Of a stretch of 64,000 bases of DNA, positions 11,428 through 21,100 are shown piece after piece (the first letter of the stretch is position 1; the number at the start of each line of letters is the position of its first letter). The notes under the pieces are model-generated. The model saw only the letters and a list, made by a program, of their open reading frames with translations, was not told where the DNA came from and searched no databases. The stretch comes from Gammaproteobacteria bacterium 50_400_T64 (lineage in GTDB: Bacteria; Pseudomonadota; Gammaproteobacteria; Pseudomonadales; Porticoccaceae). The position numbers were made by a program, and so were the translations under genes. Location of the stretch: assembly GCA_002162755.1 (NCBI GenBank), contig MAAS01000019.1, forward strand, positions 124,001 to 188,000, in the 5' to 3' direction.

Positions 11428-13701
11428 TTAGGCTGACGCAACAACCTCAATCGCTATTTCCCCATCCACAAGCGTAACTTTCACCGTACCGCCACCGCTG
11501 GATAGCTCGCCAAATAACACGGCTTCGGCCAGTGGCTTCTTCAGCTTTTCCTGAATCAGTCGGGCCATGGGGCGAGCGCCCATATCTTCATCGTAGCCAT
11601 TCTCGGCGAGCCACAGACGCGCATCGTCATCAACCTCCAGACCGACAGATTTATCATCGAGCTGAGCTTGCAGTTCAACCAGAAACTTGTCGACCACAGT
11701 GCCAATAATATCGCTGCCCAATGACTTGAACTGAATAATAGCGTCGAGACGATTGCGAAACTCGGGGGCAAACATCTTCTTAATGCTTTCCACACCGTCA
11801 CTGCTATTGTCCTGCACAGTAAAGCCCATCGACGTGCGACTCATTTCGCGAGCACCCGCATTGGTGGTCATAATCAAAATAACATTGCGGAAATCCGTTT
11901 TGCGGCCGTTGTTGTCGGTGAGCGTGCCGTGGTCCATCACCTGCAGCAGCAGGTTGAATACATCTGGATGGGCTTTTTCAATCTCATCGAGTAGCACCAC
12001 ACAGTGAGGGTGCTGAGTTACAGCATCAGTTAATAGCCCACCCTGATCAAAACCGACATAGCCCGGAGGCGCGCCGATCAAGCGTGAAACGGTGTGCCGC
12101 TCCATGTACTCCGACATATCGAAGCGTTGCAATTCAACACCCAATGTCAGCGCCAATTGGCGAGATACTTCTGTTTTACCCACACCCGTTGGCCCAGCAA
12201 ACAGAAAGGAACCTATCGGCTTAGTCGCCTCACGCAGGCCGGCACGGGCAAGCTTGATAGCGGAATCGAGGGATTCAATGGCTTCATCCTGACCGAAAAC
12301 AACCCGTTTCAACTTGTCGCCAAGATTACGTAGCTGCTCTTTATCGGAGGAGGAAACACTCTTCGCCGGGATACGGGCAATTTTGGCGATGGTATTTTCA
12401 ACATCGACCACACCAATGGTTTTCTTGCGTTTCGAGGCAGGTTGTAACTGCTGAAAGGCACCCGCTTCATCAAGTACGTCTATGGCTTTATCGGGCAGGA
12501 AGCGATCGGTAATGTATTTTGCTGACAATTCTGCCGCTGATTTCAGCGCACCCTGGGTGTAACGCAAACCGTGGTGCTCTTCAAAGCGAGACTTCAGACC
12601 TTTAAGAATATCGACGGTCTCCGCAACCGAGGGCTCGGGTACATCAACTTTCTGGAAGCGGCGCGACAGAGCTCTGTCTTTGTCGAAAATACCCCGGTAT
12701 TCCTGATAGGTGGTTGAGCCAATGCAGCGCAGCTGACCAGAAGTGAGTAGAGGCTTCAGTAAATTGGAAGCATCCATCACCCCACCCGATGCGGCACCCG
12801 CACCGATAATAGTGTGAATTTCATCAATAAAAAGAATGGCGTGCTCTTCATTTTTTAACTCGGCGAGCAATCCTTTAAAGCGTTTTTCAAAGTCGCCACG
12901 GTATTTTGTACCGGCCAGCAAAGCGCCCATATCAAGGGAATAAATAACACTATTGGCCAACGGTTCTGCCGCTTTGCCCTCAACAATCAGCTTCGCCAGA
13001 CCTTCGGCAATGGCTGTTTTACCAACACCAGACTCACCCACCAACAGCGCGTTATTCTTACGGCGGCGCAGTAAGATTTGACCCACTCGCTCCAGCTCGG
13101 CACTACGCCCCACCAGTGGATCGATATAACCCTGTTCTGCCTGATGGTTTAAATTACTGCTGAACTGCTCCAGCAAGGTCGCTTCTGGGGCCGCGCTCTC
13201 TCCGGCAGGCGTATCGGCATTGGCCGAGCTATCCACATCACCTTGTTCGCGCTCAGACTCGTTGGCATATTTAGCAATGCCGTGGGAAATAAAATTAACC
13301 AGATCAATGCGCGAAATATTCTGTAAACGCAGAAAGTAAACCGCCTGGCTTTCTTGCTCGCTGAAAATAGCCACCAGTACATTCGCGCCCTGCACTTCAT
13401 TTTTACCCGAAGACTGAACGTGAAAAATAGCGCGCTGAATCACCCGTTGAAAACCCAGGGTTGGCTGGGTTTCTCGCTGTTCGTCATCCTCGGGTAACAG
13501 CGGTGTGGTGGACTCAATAAACTCACCCAAGTCATTGCGCAATACGTCTAAATCAGCGCCGCAGGCATTGAGCACATCGACTGCCGACCCATTGTCGAGT
13601 AACGCCAGCAATAAATGCTCAACGGTAACAAACTCATGGCGCTTGGTATTAGCGCCCTGAAAGGTTGTATTTAAGGTGCTTTCTAAATCTCGACTTAGCA
13701 T
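11428..13701 (-). CDS. clpA: ATP-dependent Clp protease ATP-binding subunit ClpA
   Basis: Unfoldase that feeds substrates to ClpP, including N-degron proteins handed over by ClpS. 757 residues. The N-domain is a double Clp repeat (residues 1-145), followed by a short acidic linker. D1 has Walker A GESGVGKT at 222-229 and Walker B AILFIDEIHT. D2 has Walker A GPTGVGKT near 505 and VVLLDEIEKAHPDV. The C-terminal D2 small domain has GARPMARLIQEKLKKPLAEA. No ClpB-type middle domain is present, which separates it from the disaggregase. It lies 12 nt downstream of clpS on the same strand. Confidence 0.97.
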   Translation of the reverse strand: MLSRDLESTLNTTFQGANTKRHEFVTVEHLLLALLDNGSAVDVLNACGADLDVLRNDLGEFIESTTPLLPEDDEQRETQPTLGFQRVIQRAIFHVQSSGKNEVQGANVLVAIFSEQESQAVYFLRLQNISRIDLVNFISHGIAKYANESEREQGDVDSSANADTPAGESAAPEATLLEQFSSNLNHQAEQGYIDPLVGRSAELERVGQILLRRRKNNALLVGESGVGKTAIAEGLAKLIVEGKAAEPLANSVIYSLDMGALLAGTKYRGDFEKRFKGLLAELKNEEHAILFIDEIHTIIGAGAASGGVMDASNLLKPLLTSGQLRCIGSTTYQEYRGIFDKDRALSRRFQKVDVPEPSVAETVDILKGLKSRFEEHHGLRYTQGALKSAAELSAKYITDRFLPDKAIDVLDEAGAFQQLQPASKRKKTIGVVDVENTIAKIARIPAKSVSSSDKEQLRNLGDKLKRVVFGQDEAIESLDSAIKLARAGLREATKPIGSFLFAGPTGVGKTEVSRQLALTLGVELQRFDMSEYMERHTVSRLIGAPPGYVGFDQGGLLTDAVTQHPHCVVLLDEIEKAHPDVFNLLLQVMDHGTLTDNNGRKTDFRNVILIMTTNAGAREMSRTSMGFTVQDNSSDGVESIKKMFAPEFRNRLDAIIQFKSLGSDIIGTVVDKFLVELQAQLDDKSVGLEVDDDARLWLAENGYDEDMGARPMARLIQEKLKKPLAEAVLFGELSSGGGTVKVTLVDGEIAIEVVASA

Positions 13702-13713
13702 GCGCTACTCCGG

Positions 13714-14136
13714 CTAAAGGTCGTCATCGTCATTATCTTCAGAAGGTTCAATTTCGCAAAGTAGCGGGTGCTCTTTTTCCCGCGCATAGCCATTCACCAT
13801 GCCCGCCTTTGTTTCAGCGACCTCCCGCGTATAAACCCCACAAATACCCCTGCCTTCTGTGTGCACTTTAAGCATCACCTGAACAGCAAATTCTTTGTCG
13901 AGGGAGAAAAAAAGCTGCAGCACTTCAACCACAAACTCCATCGGCGTGTAGTCATCGTTAAGCAAAAAGACCTTATACATAGGGGGTTTTTTTAACCTGG
14001 GCTTAATCGCGTCGACAACGGCGGTGGTGTCACCTCCCGTGTCATTATTAGCGTCGTCATCCCTTTGCAGGTGTGTGCTTTTAATACGTTGCATTACTAT
14101 TTCTGTCGTTGTTTGTTGAGCTTTATACATAGGCAT
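13714..14136 (-). CDS. clpS: ATP-dependent Clp protease adaptor ClpS
   Basis: Recognises N-terminal Leu, Phe, Trp and Tyr and delivers those proteins to ClpA. The core is complete: [20 protein letters not shown] (contains the N-degron pocket Asn-Asp-Asp), [20 protein letters not shown], and [20 protein letters not shown]. At 140 residues it is longer than the usual ~105: there is a polar N-terminal extension of about 50 residues and an acidic tail ending EDNDDDDL. A start at the internal ATG at 14094 (MQRIKSTHL) would give 126 residues and cannot be excluded. It is the first gene of a clpS-clpA unit. Confidence 0.95.
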   Translation of the reverse strand: MPMYKAQQTTTEIVMQRIKSTHLQRDDDANNDTGGDTTAVVDAIKPRLKKPPMYKVFLLNDDYTPMEFVVEVLQLFFSLDKEFAVQVMLKVHTEGRGICGVYTREVAETKAGMVNGYAREKEHPLLCEIEPSEDNDDDDL

Positions 14137-14226
14137 AGCATACGCCGCTTGCGAATAACTTTCATCACTGGGGCGGGGATTTTGTCGACCGCCCTACACA
14201 GAGATACGCTCGATCAGCGACAACAC

Positions 14227-14255
14227 TTGACATATCATGCCTTAGGGATTGAAAT
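14227..14255 (+). promoter_or_regulatory. Candidate sigma-70 promoter for cspD
   Basis: A perfect -35 TTGACA at 14227-14232, a 17-nt spacer, and a -10-like TGAAAT at 14250-14255. This would give a 5' UTR of about 115 nt before the cspD ATG, plausible for a cold-shock family mRNA. Prediction only. Confidence 0.45.
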
Positions 14256-14378
14256 AAAGCAGATAAGTCAGTTGTGTTCTTATACGGCGAAGGAATAGCA
14301 CGGTAGGAATTACACGACCCGACGGGTTCAACGGCTTAAAAAATTATAAAAATAAATGCATTAAGGAGACATCTAGTT

Positions 14379-14654
14379 ATGCCGCAAGGTACTGTAAAGT
14401 GGTTCAACAACGCCAAGGGTTATGGCTTTCTACTGGCCGAAGAAACGGGTGACGATATTTTCGCCCACTATTCTGCAATAGAAATGGAGGGCTACAAAAC
14501 GCTCAAAGCCGGACAGAGTGTTACCTTCGATCTCATCCAGGGCAGCAAAGGTATACATGCTGCCAATATTCGCTCGAACACGACAAGTAGCGATCAACCC
14601 CCAACCGGTAATCATGAAGCGCCGGTAAGTGCGGTCGAAAACTTTAATCATTAA
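14379..14654 (+). CDS. cspD: Cold-shock-domain protein, CspD-like
   Basis: Single cold-shock domain that binds single-stranded nucleic acid. The first 65 residues are the domain: GTVKWFNNAKGYGFLLAEE (RNP1) and DDIFAHYSAIEM (RNP2), then GYKTLKAGQSVTFDLIQGSKG, which resembles CspD more than CspA. A polar tail of about 25 residues follows. AAGGAG lies 12 nt before the ATG. Placement next to and divergent from clpS is the common cspD position in gammaproteobacteria, which supports the CspD name. CspD in E. coli inhibits replication in stationary phase; whether this holds here is inference. Confidence 0.9.
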   Translation: MPQGTVKWFNNAKGYGFLLAEETGDDIFAHYSAIEMEGYKTLKAGQSVTFDLIQGSKGIHAANIRSNTTSSDQPPTGNHEAPVSAVENFNH

Positions 14655-15150
14655 TCCAGCACATTAGCCACGGCTAATGACCTCACTCGCTACCGGATAC
14701 TGAGCCAGGGCAGACCAAACCCGGCTCATTTGTATTCGCACTCAACGACAGGTTTACGTAAGGGCTGCATGACGGTCGACGGCTAAATTTCAGGCCTGTG
14801 AAGGACTCGGTAAAAACCAGTGCCGTTCGACCATCAATACTGACCCAGCATTACATCTTCAACCTTCTCCACTCTACAAAAATCGCGTGTATAAGTCCCT
14901 TCAGACTGTGCTATTGCGTTTAGTCGCATCCTCCCTAAGGGGAGCTCCAAATATTTCGCCCTAAAACGTGGCATGTCTAAGCACCCGGCATTCGTCACAA
15001 CTTCAACGATTACCTCTTTGAGGCACAGACCATTGCGTCAGCGCAACTCTGAAAACATGCGCTGATCATCACTTCTCATTTGTGGCTAATTATCTTTATT
15101 GCTTAAAATAAATCGCGCAAAACACCTTATGATTTAAATATTGGATTTTC
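14655..15150. other. Long intergenic region upstream of the giant repeat gene
   Basis: 496 bp with no open frame that looks coding. A short ATTAGC / GCTAAT inverted repeat at 14663-14678 follows the cspD stop. A second hairpin at 14701-14728 may end cspD. The rest has no tRNA or riboswitch I recognise. The last 100 bp are AT-rich and include TTTAAATATTGG just before the next ATG, probably the promoter/leader of the 15151 gene. Nothing else is visible. Confidence 0.5.
14701..14736 (+). terminator. Possible terminator after cspD
   Basis: TGAGCC-A-GGG (14701-14710) pairs with CCCGGCTCA (14720-14728) with one bulged A and a 9-nt loop, followed by a weak T-rich TTTGTATT. The imperfect T tract makes it a moderate call. 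Confidence 0.5.
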
Positions 15151-18100
15151 ATGAAAGCCCTACTACGCATACTCTTTTTGTCTTTTTTTTCTTTACCTGC
15201 ATTGGCAGCATTAAACACATCCGTAACACTGGTTACGGGACAGCCAACCGCTATTTACCCCGGCGGACAAACACAGTTAGAAATTACGCTCAGCAATAGT
15301 AATCCCGGCGCCGAACTCACTAGCGTTGCATTTAATTCAGCATTGCCTGCAGGGTTTCCCGATGGTTTGAGAATTTCTGGCGCTGCAACTTATCAATGTA
15401 CTGATCCCTCAGGTCCATCAACGGGAGCAGGTGGAGGAAGCCTCACTGCAGCCCTCAATACACAGGCCATAAACCTCTTAGGCGGTACTATTCCCGCTAA
15501 TGCAAATAGTACAGATGGTACTTGTACTATCATCATTCCCATCACAGCAGGAACCTCGAGCGGTAGTAGCGCAACGTATACCTATACCATTGCAAGTGGA
15601 GCCGTAACCGGTAATGACGGTAACGCGGTTTCAAACGCCGGAGCCGTGAGCCAGAGTTTTGACGTCCTGGCGTTTAACAAGCCAACCATCAGTAAAACCT
15701 TTTCATCGTCGACCGTACGGCTTGGCGATAATCCCGCTACATTAACGATTACCGTGTCTAACAGTAATAGCGTTGCAATCCCTAATTTTAGTATCACCGA
15801 TACATTCCCGGCACTCAACGGTACTGCCATAATCAACGTGGCATCTGCGCCCAACGCTTCTGGCAGCTGTAACAACGGTGGCGGTGCTCCGACTTTTAGC
15901 CCCTCAGCAGGCGCTTCCAGTGTTTCAGCAACAGGTACCATTCCCGCAAAGTCAGGTGCTACCAATGGTACTTGTACCTTCACTGTCGATATCGAAGCAG
16001 CCAGTAGTAATGGCAGTTTTTCAACCGGGTCTCAAACAAACCGAATTCATAGAAGCAGTGATTTTACCAATGACCTGGGGATACCCGCCGCCAGTGATGC
16101 AACGAGAAATATAACGGTTCAATCGCCCCTCACTGTTTTAAAATCTTTTGCCCATGGAACGGTGTCTAGTGGAGAGTCCGACAGTTTTACGATTACGCTG
16201 TCTAATACCGCTAACGCCGACTTAACGGTCACTACATTCACCGATAGCCCTATTGATGGGGTGGTGGGCATAGGTGGCGGTGCAGGTGTGCTAGGTTCGG
16301 GCCTTGTTGCAACGGGTGGCTCCACAAGCTGCGCGGGTGGTTCGGTTAATACCATTAGCAGTGGTGACGGTATCACCTTAACTGGCGGTACTATTCCCGC
16401 TAATGGTTTCTGCACGATCACGGTTAATTTTACTGCTGCTGCACAGACAACACAGGTACCGGTGAGTTACACAAATACCATCGCTCAAGGCGCTGTAGGT
16501 GTGTCTACTGCCGGTATTGTTAGTCAGTCACGTTCCGCATCTGTATTAGTCGCCGATGAATTACGTGTGCTGAAAACAGCATCACCGTCCCAGGCGGCGC
16601 CTGGTAACCCAGTCACTTATTCAGTGACAGTGCAGAACTTTTCGAGCTCTGCTATTAACAATGTCACTATTAATGACTCACTGCCGACAAACTTCACCTA
16701 TTTAACAGGCAATATTAATGGCAATAATTTTAACCCCAGCTTACCTGGAAGCTGTGGTGCGCTTACAGAAACAAGCGCCTTAGGCGCTAGCTCAGCGCAG
16801 TTTACTATTGGCACATTGCCGGCCCGCGCTGGCATTAATTCGCCGGGAGTTTGTACCGTAACTTTCTGGGCAATGGTAGATCCCAATGCCGCAGACAATG
16901 TATCAACGGTTAACACCATCAACGCCAATGAGGTTTGTTACAACGGCGGTGCGACTTGTAATGGTTCGAGCACCAGCTCTAGTCCGAGCAGTACACGGAC
17001 TGAAGCAACGGTATTTTCTGCGACTAAGCAATTTAATGGCACAACGAGCACCGTTACTCTGTCTGAGGGAACCATCGCTACCTTAAGCGTGACCCTGGCA
17101 AATATCTCTGCAAACCCTTTAACGAATGTGACCTTGTCGGACACATTCCCCATAGATGGTACTGGGCAATTACAAGTTGCCAGTCCGGCTAATGCCTCAA
17201 CCACCTGTGGCGGTACAATCACCGCCGTAGCCGGAACCACTTCACTGGCATTAAACGGGGCGACGGTTCCAGCGCGGGCTAATAACGGCACAGGTGCCAG
17301 TGGTAGCTGTGTGTTAAATGTCGATGTAATTGGTCCAGCGGGCACCTACAACAATGTCGCCCAGCTTGCCGCTACACAGACATTTGCCAACGACACGACC
17401 GGCGCTATCAACCCGTTTAATACTAATAATGCGCGCCTGGTGTATTTGTCGTCCTTAGCTGCGACAAAAAGTTTCACTCCCTCGAGCGTGTCTACCGGGG
17501 GGCAATCCCGCGTTACGGTGCGCCTGTCAAATTCTGGCGCGGTGGCGCTCACCAATGTTTCGGTAACGGATCCACTGCCAGGGGGGATGGTGCTAGCCAA
17601 CCCGGTCAACGCCAGTACTACCTGTGCGGGGTCACCGGTTTTTAGCGCTGCAACGGTAGGGACGAGCAGTCTTACTCTGCAAGGTGCGAACATTGCGGGC
17701 CTTGGTTCATGTGATGTGTTGTTTGATGTTGTCGCCACTGGTGGCGCCAATTGGACCAACACCATACCCAGCGGCAGTATTACCGCCGACGGTGGTGTGC
17801 GTAATGTCGCGGCCATCAGTGCTGTATTAAGTAATCAGTCGCCAACGGCTATTAGCGTTGCTAAAGCAACCAACCCGAGCACCTTAACTTTTCCCGGTCA
17901 AACTAGTGAGCTGACGCTGACTTTTATCAACGGTAACCTGGCGGTAACCAATTTGTCGGTAACAGATTTCTTTACCGTAGATGGACGTTCTGGCAGCCCA
18001 TTGAATGGCATGGCCATAGCGGCAACACCTAATGCGAGTACCACCTGTGTGGGCGGTGTGGTATCTGCCGTTGCCGGCGGTACTGAAGTATCACTTAACG

Positions 18101-21100
18101 GCGTCACTATGGCCGCTAATGCTTCGTGTACGGTCGCACTCAATGTAACGTCAACGGCTGTTGGCGGTATTACTAATTTCATCCCGGTCAGTGCAATTAC
18201 CACCGACCAGGGTTTAACGAACAGTGGTCAGGCAACGACCAGCTTAACCACACAGAGCAATATCGGCGTGGTTAAGAAGTTCACGCCAAATGTTGTGAAG
18301 CCGGGACAACGCTCGCGCTTGCGAATTACTTTCTTCAACCCAACAACCCTGCCAATGGCAAATGTGTCTGTCATAGATACCTTACCGGCGGGTGTCACTG
18401 TGCCAGGTGGTGCAAACCCAACAACAACCTGTACGGGTGCGACGGTAAGCTCTCCCTCTACCAACCAGGTACACATTAGCGGCGGCAATATCATTGCCTC
18501 GTCGGGAAGCACCGCAGAATCTTGTTACGCAGAGATAGACGTTACCGTTGCAGCGCAAGGTGAATATACCAATATTATTCCCGCCGGCAGCGTGACTGCG
18601 CTGGCGGGTGGTGAATCGGTGAGCAATTCCCAGCCCAGCAGTGATACGTTACTGGCAAAAGCACCACTGACTATTCATACAGCCTTTACCAATAAAACCC
18701 TGGATAGCGGCAACCCCGTTAGTTTTACCACCGGCTCAGATTCTGCCAATCCGGGTGATCCCGTAACGATGACCATCCGCCTGGATAACCCCAACGTTCA
18801 ACAGTTAACCGGCACCACCTTCCTCGATGCCTTACCAACAAATTTAGTGGTCGCGCAAACAGCCAATGCCAGTACCACTTGTGTTGGTGGTTTTGTTGAT
18901 GCCCTGGCTTCGGCAACAACGGTCCGCCTGGCGAACGCAATTATTCCTGCTGGCGGCTTTTGTACGGTGAGTGTGGATGTACTGAGTAATATTTCGGGTA
19001 GCTATATCAATACCATTACGGGCGCTGCGGTGACGACCAATGAAGGGGTCAGCAATGAGGAACCCACGTCGGCTGAGCTGGTTATCGCCACACCTCCCGG
19101 TATCGATAAGCAATTTTCGCCAGCGGTTATCCCCGTGGGTGGAACCTCAACACTGACTATTATTTTTGACAACAGCAACAGTAGCGATATTACTTTAACA
19201 AGTTTGTTTACAGACATTCTGCCAACTGCGCCGGGCAATATTGTCGTCGCAGCCATACCCAATATTGTCAAGACTTGCCCGGGTGCAGTGACTGCTGGAG
19301 CAGGATCTGCAACGGTGCGCTATGCCAATGGCGCAACGATTCCGGCTGGCGGTTGTACGATTAGTGTTGATGTGACCGGCAATACAGCGGGTGAACATAT
19401 CAACAACATTCCCGCTGGCAACCTACGAACTACTGCAGGTGACAACCAACAACCCGCAAATAGCAGCTTGCTAATTAGCCCCCTTGGGTTTATTTCAGGC
19501 AAGGTGTTTGAAGACAACAATGTGACACCCAATGGCAGTTTTAACAGCGGCACCGACACCCCCGTTGCCGGTGTTTCCATCGAGCTTCACGCCGGTGTAG
19601 ATTGTACGGCCCCCCTCTTTTCTGCTGCAGGCTTAACGAATCCGGCGACCACCGACAGTCAGGGCAACTACCTGTTTGCGAAGTTGCCCGCGGGCAGCTA
19701 TTCCGTTTGTCAGCCACAGCAACCCGTTAACACCACCAATGGTACGACAACTGCTGGCCCAATTAACGCTATTAACAGTAGTACAGGTTCAGTTGGTAGC
19801 GCATCTAATCCAACAGCGAGCAGTAGCCAGGTTATTAATATCGTACTCAACGGCGATGGCTTGAGCAGTGAAATAAGCGGTAGCGGCGGCAATAATTTCG
19901 CAGAAATTGTGCCGTCAAGTATTTCGGGTATCGTCTTTATCGATGCCAATAACAACGGTGTTCAGAATGGTTCTGATGCAGCTATAGCAGGTGCTAGCAT
20001 CGAATTACTGAATAGTGGAGGCACAGTGATTAGCACTGCGACAAGTGATGCTAATGGCGCCTACAGTTTTAGCGGCTTGGCTCCGGGCACTTATTCGGTT
20101 CGCGAGCCGACTCAGCCCGTCAATACCGCCAATGGCCAAACTACTGCTGGTGCCGTAGGCAGTGGTGGTACTGCGGGAACGGCAAGCAATATTGCCACTT
20201 TACCCAGTGTAATTGCCGGTATTATTTTGCCGCCGAATACACTCGCGACCGGAAATAATTTTGCAGAAATTCCTTTTACCCGTCGTATTTCTGGCACTAT
20301 TTTTCTCGACTTTGATAATAACGGCACGCTGAATACACCCGATCACGGCATTGGTGGGCAAACCATTAACCTCACCGGCGCCGACATTAACAGTAACGCC
20401 GTTAGTTTAACGACCACCACAAGCAACGACGGCACCTATAGCTTTAGCACCTTACCGGAAGGCACTTACACCTTAACGCAGCCAACTCAGCCCACTGGCA
20501 CGACCAGTGGCATTACCTCTGCGGGTACTCTGGGTGGCACGGCGACAAATATCGCGACCACGCCCAGTGTTATTGCCACTGTCCTTCTAACCGGAAGCGA
20601 TACCGTGTCGGCAAATAATAATTTTGCCGAAATGCCCAATTCAGCTGTCGACCTGGCAATCAGCAAGACTCACAGCCCAGCGAGTTTTGGCGCCGATTCC
20701 AATACCGGATTCTACATCCTGTCCCCCAGTAATATAGGCACCCTGGATTCATCGGGTACGATTACGATTGTCGATACCTTACCTGCGGGAATGAGCGCTT
20801 TTCACTGGCCGACATCAGGCGCATGGATTTGCCAGGTTGCCAGCCAGACTGTCACCTGTACCAGTGAGCAGGTAATTACTGGTAGCGGCGGTACAGGCAG
20901 CGATATTGTTTTGAGAGTAGCCGTAGACAGTGGTCTCGAAGGTCAAATCTTAATTAACAACGTCGTCATTGCAGGCGGTAATGAACCACCCGGCTTTGAA
21001 GGTAATAACGACGATAGCGACCCGACCACGATTGCAGCGGCAGCCGCACTTGAGGGCAACGTGTGGCGCGATGCCAATCACAATCGCATAAAAGACTCGG

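Noticed and set aside
15582-15983. Long minus-strand open frames inside the giant repeat gene (also at 17346-17816 and 16938-17345)
   Set aside because: They are antisense shadows of the repeat-biased coding strand, have repetitive Val/Ala/Pro composition and no ribosome site.
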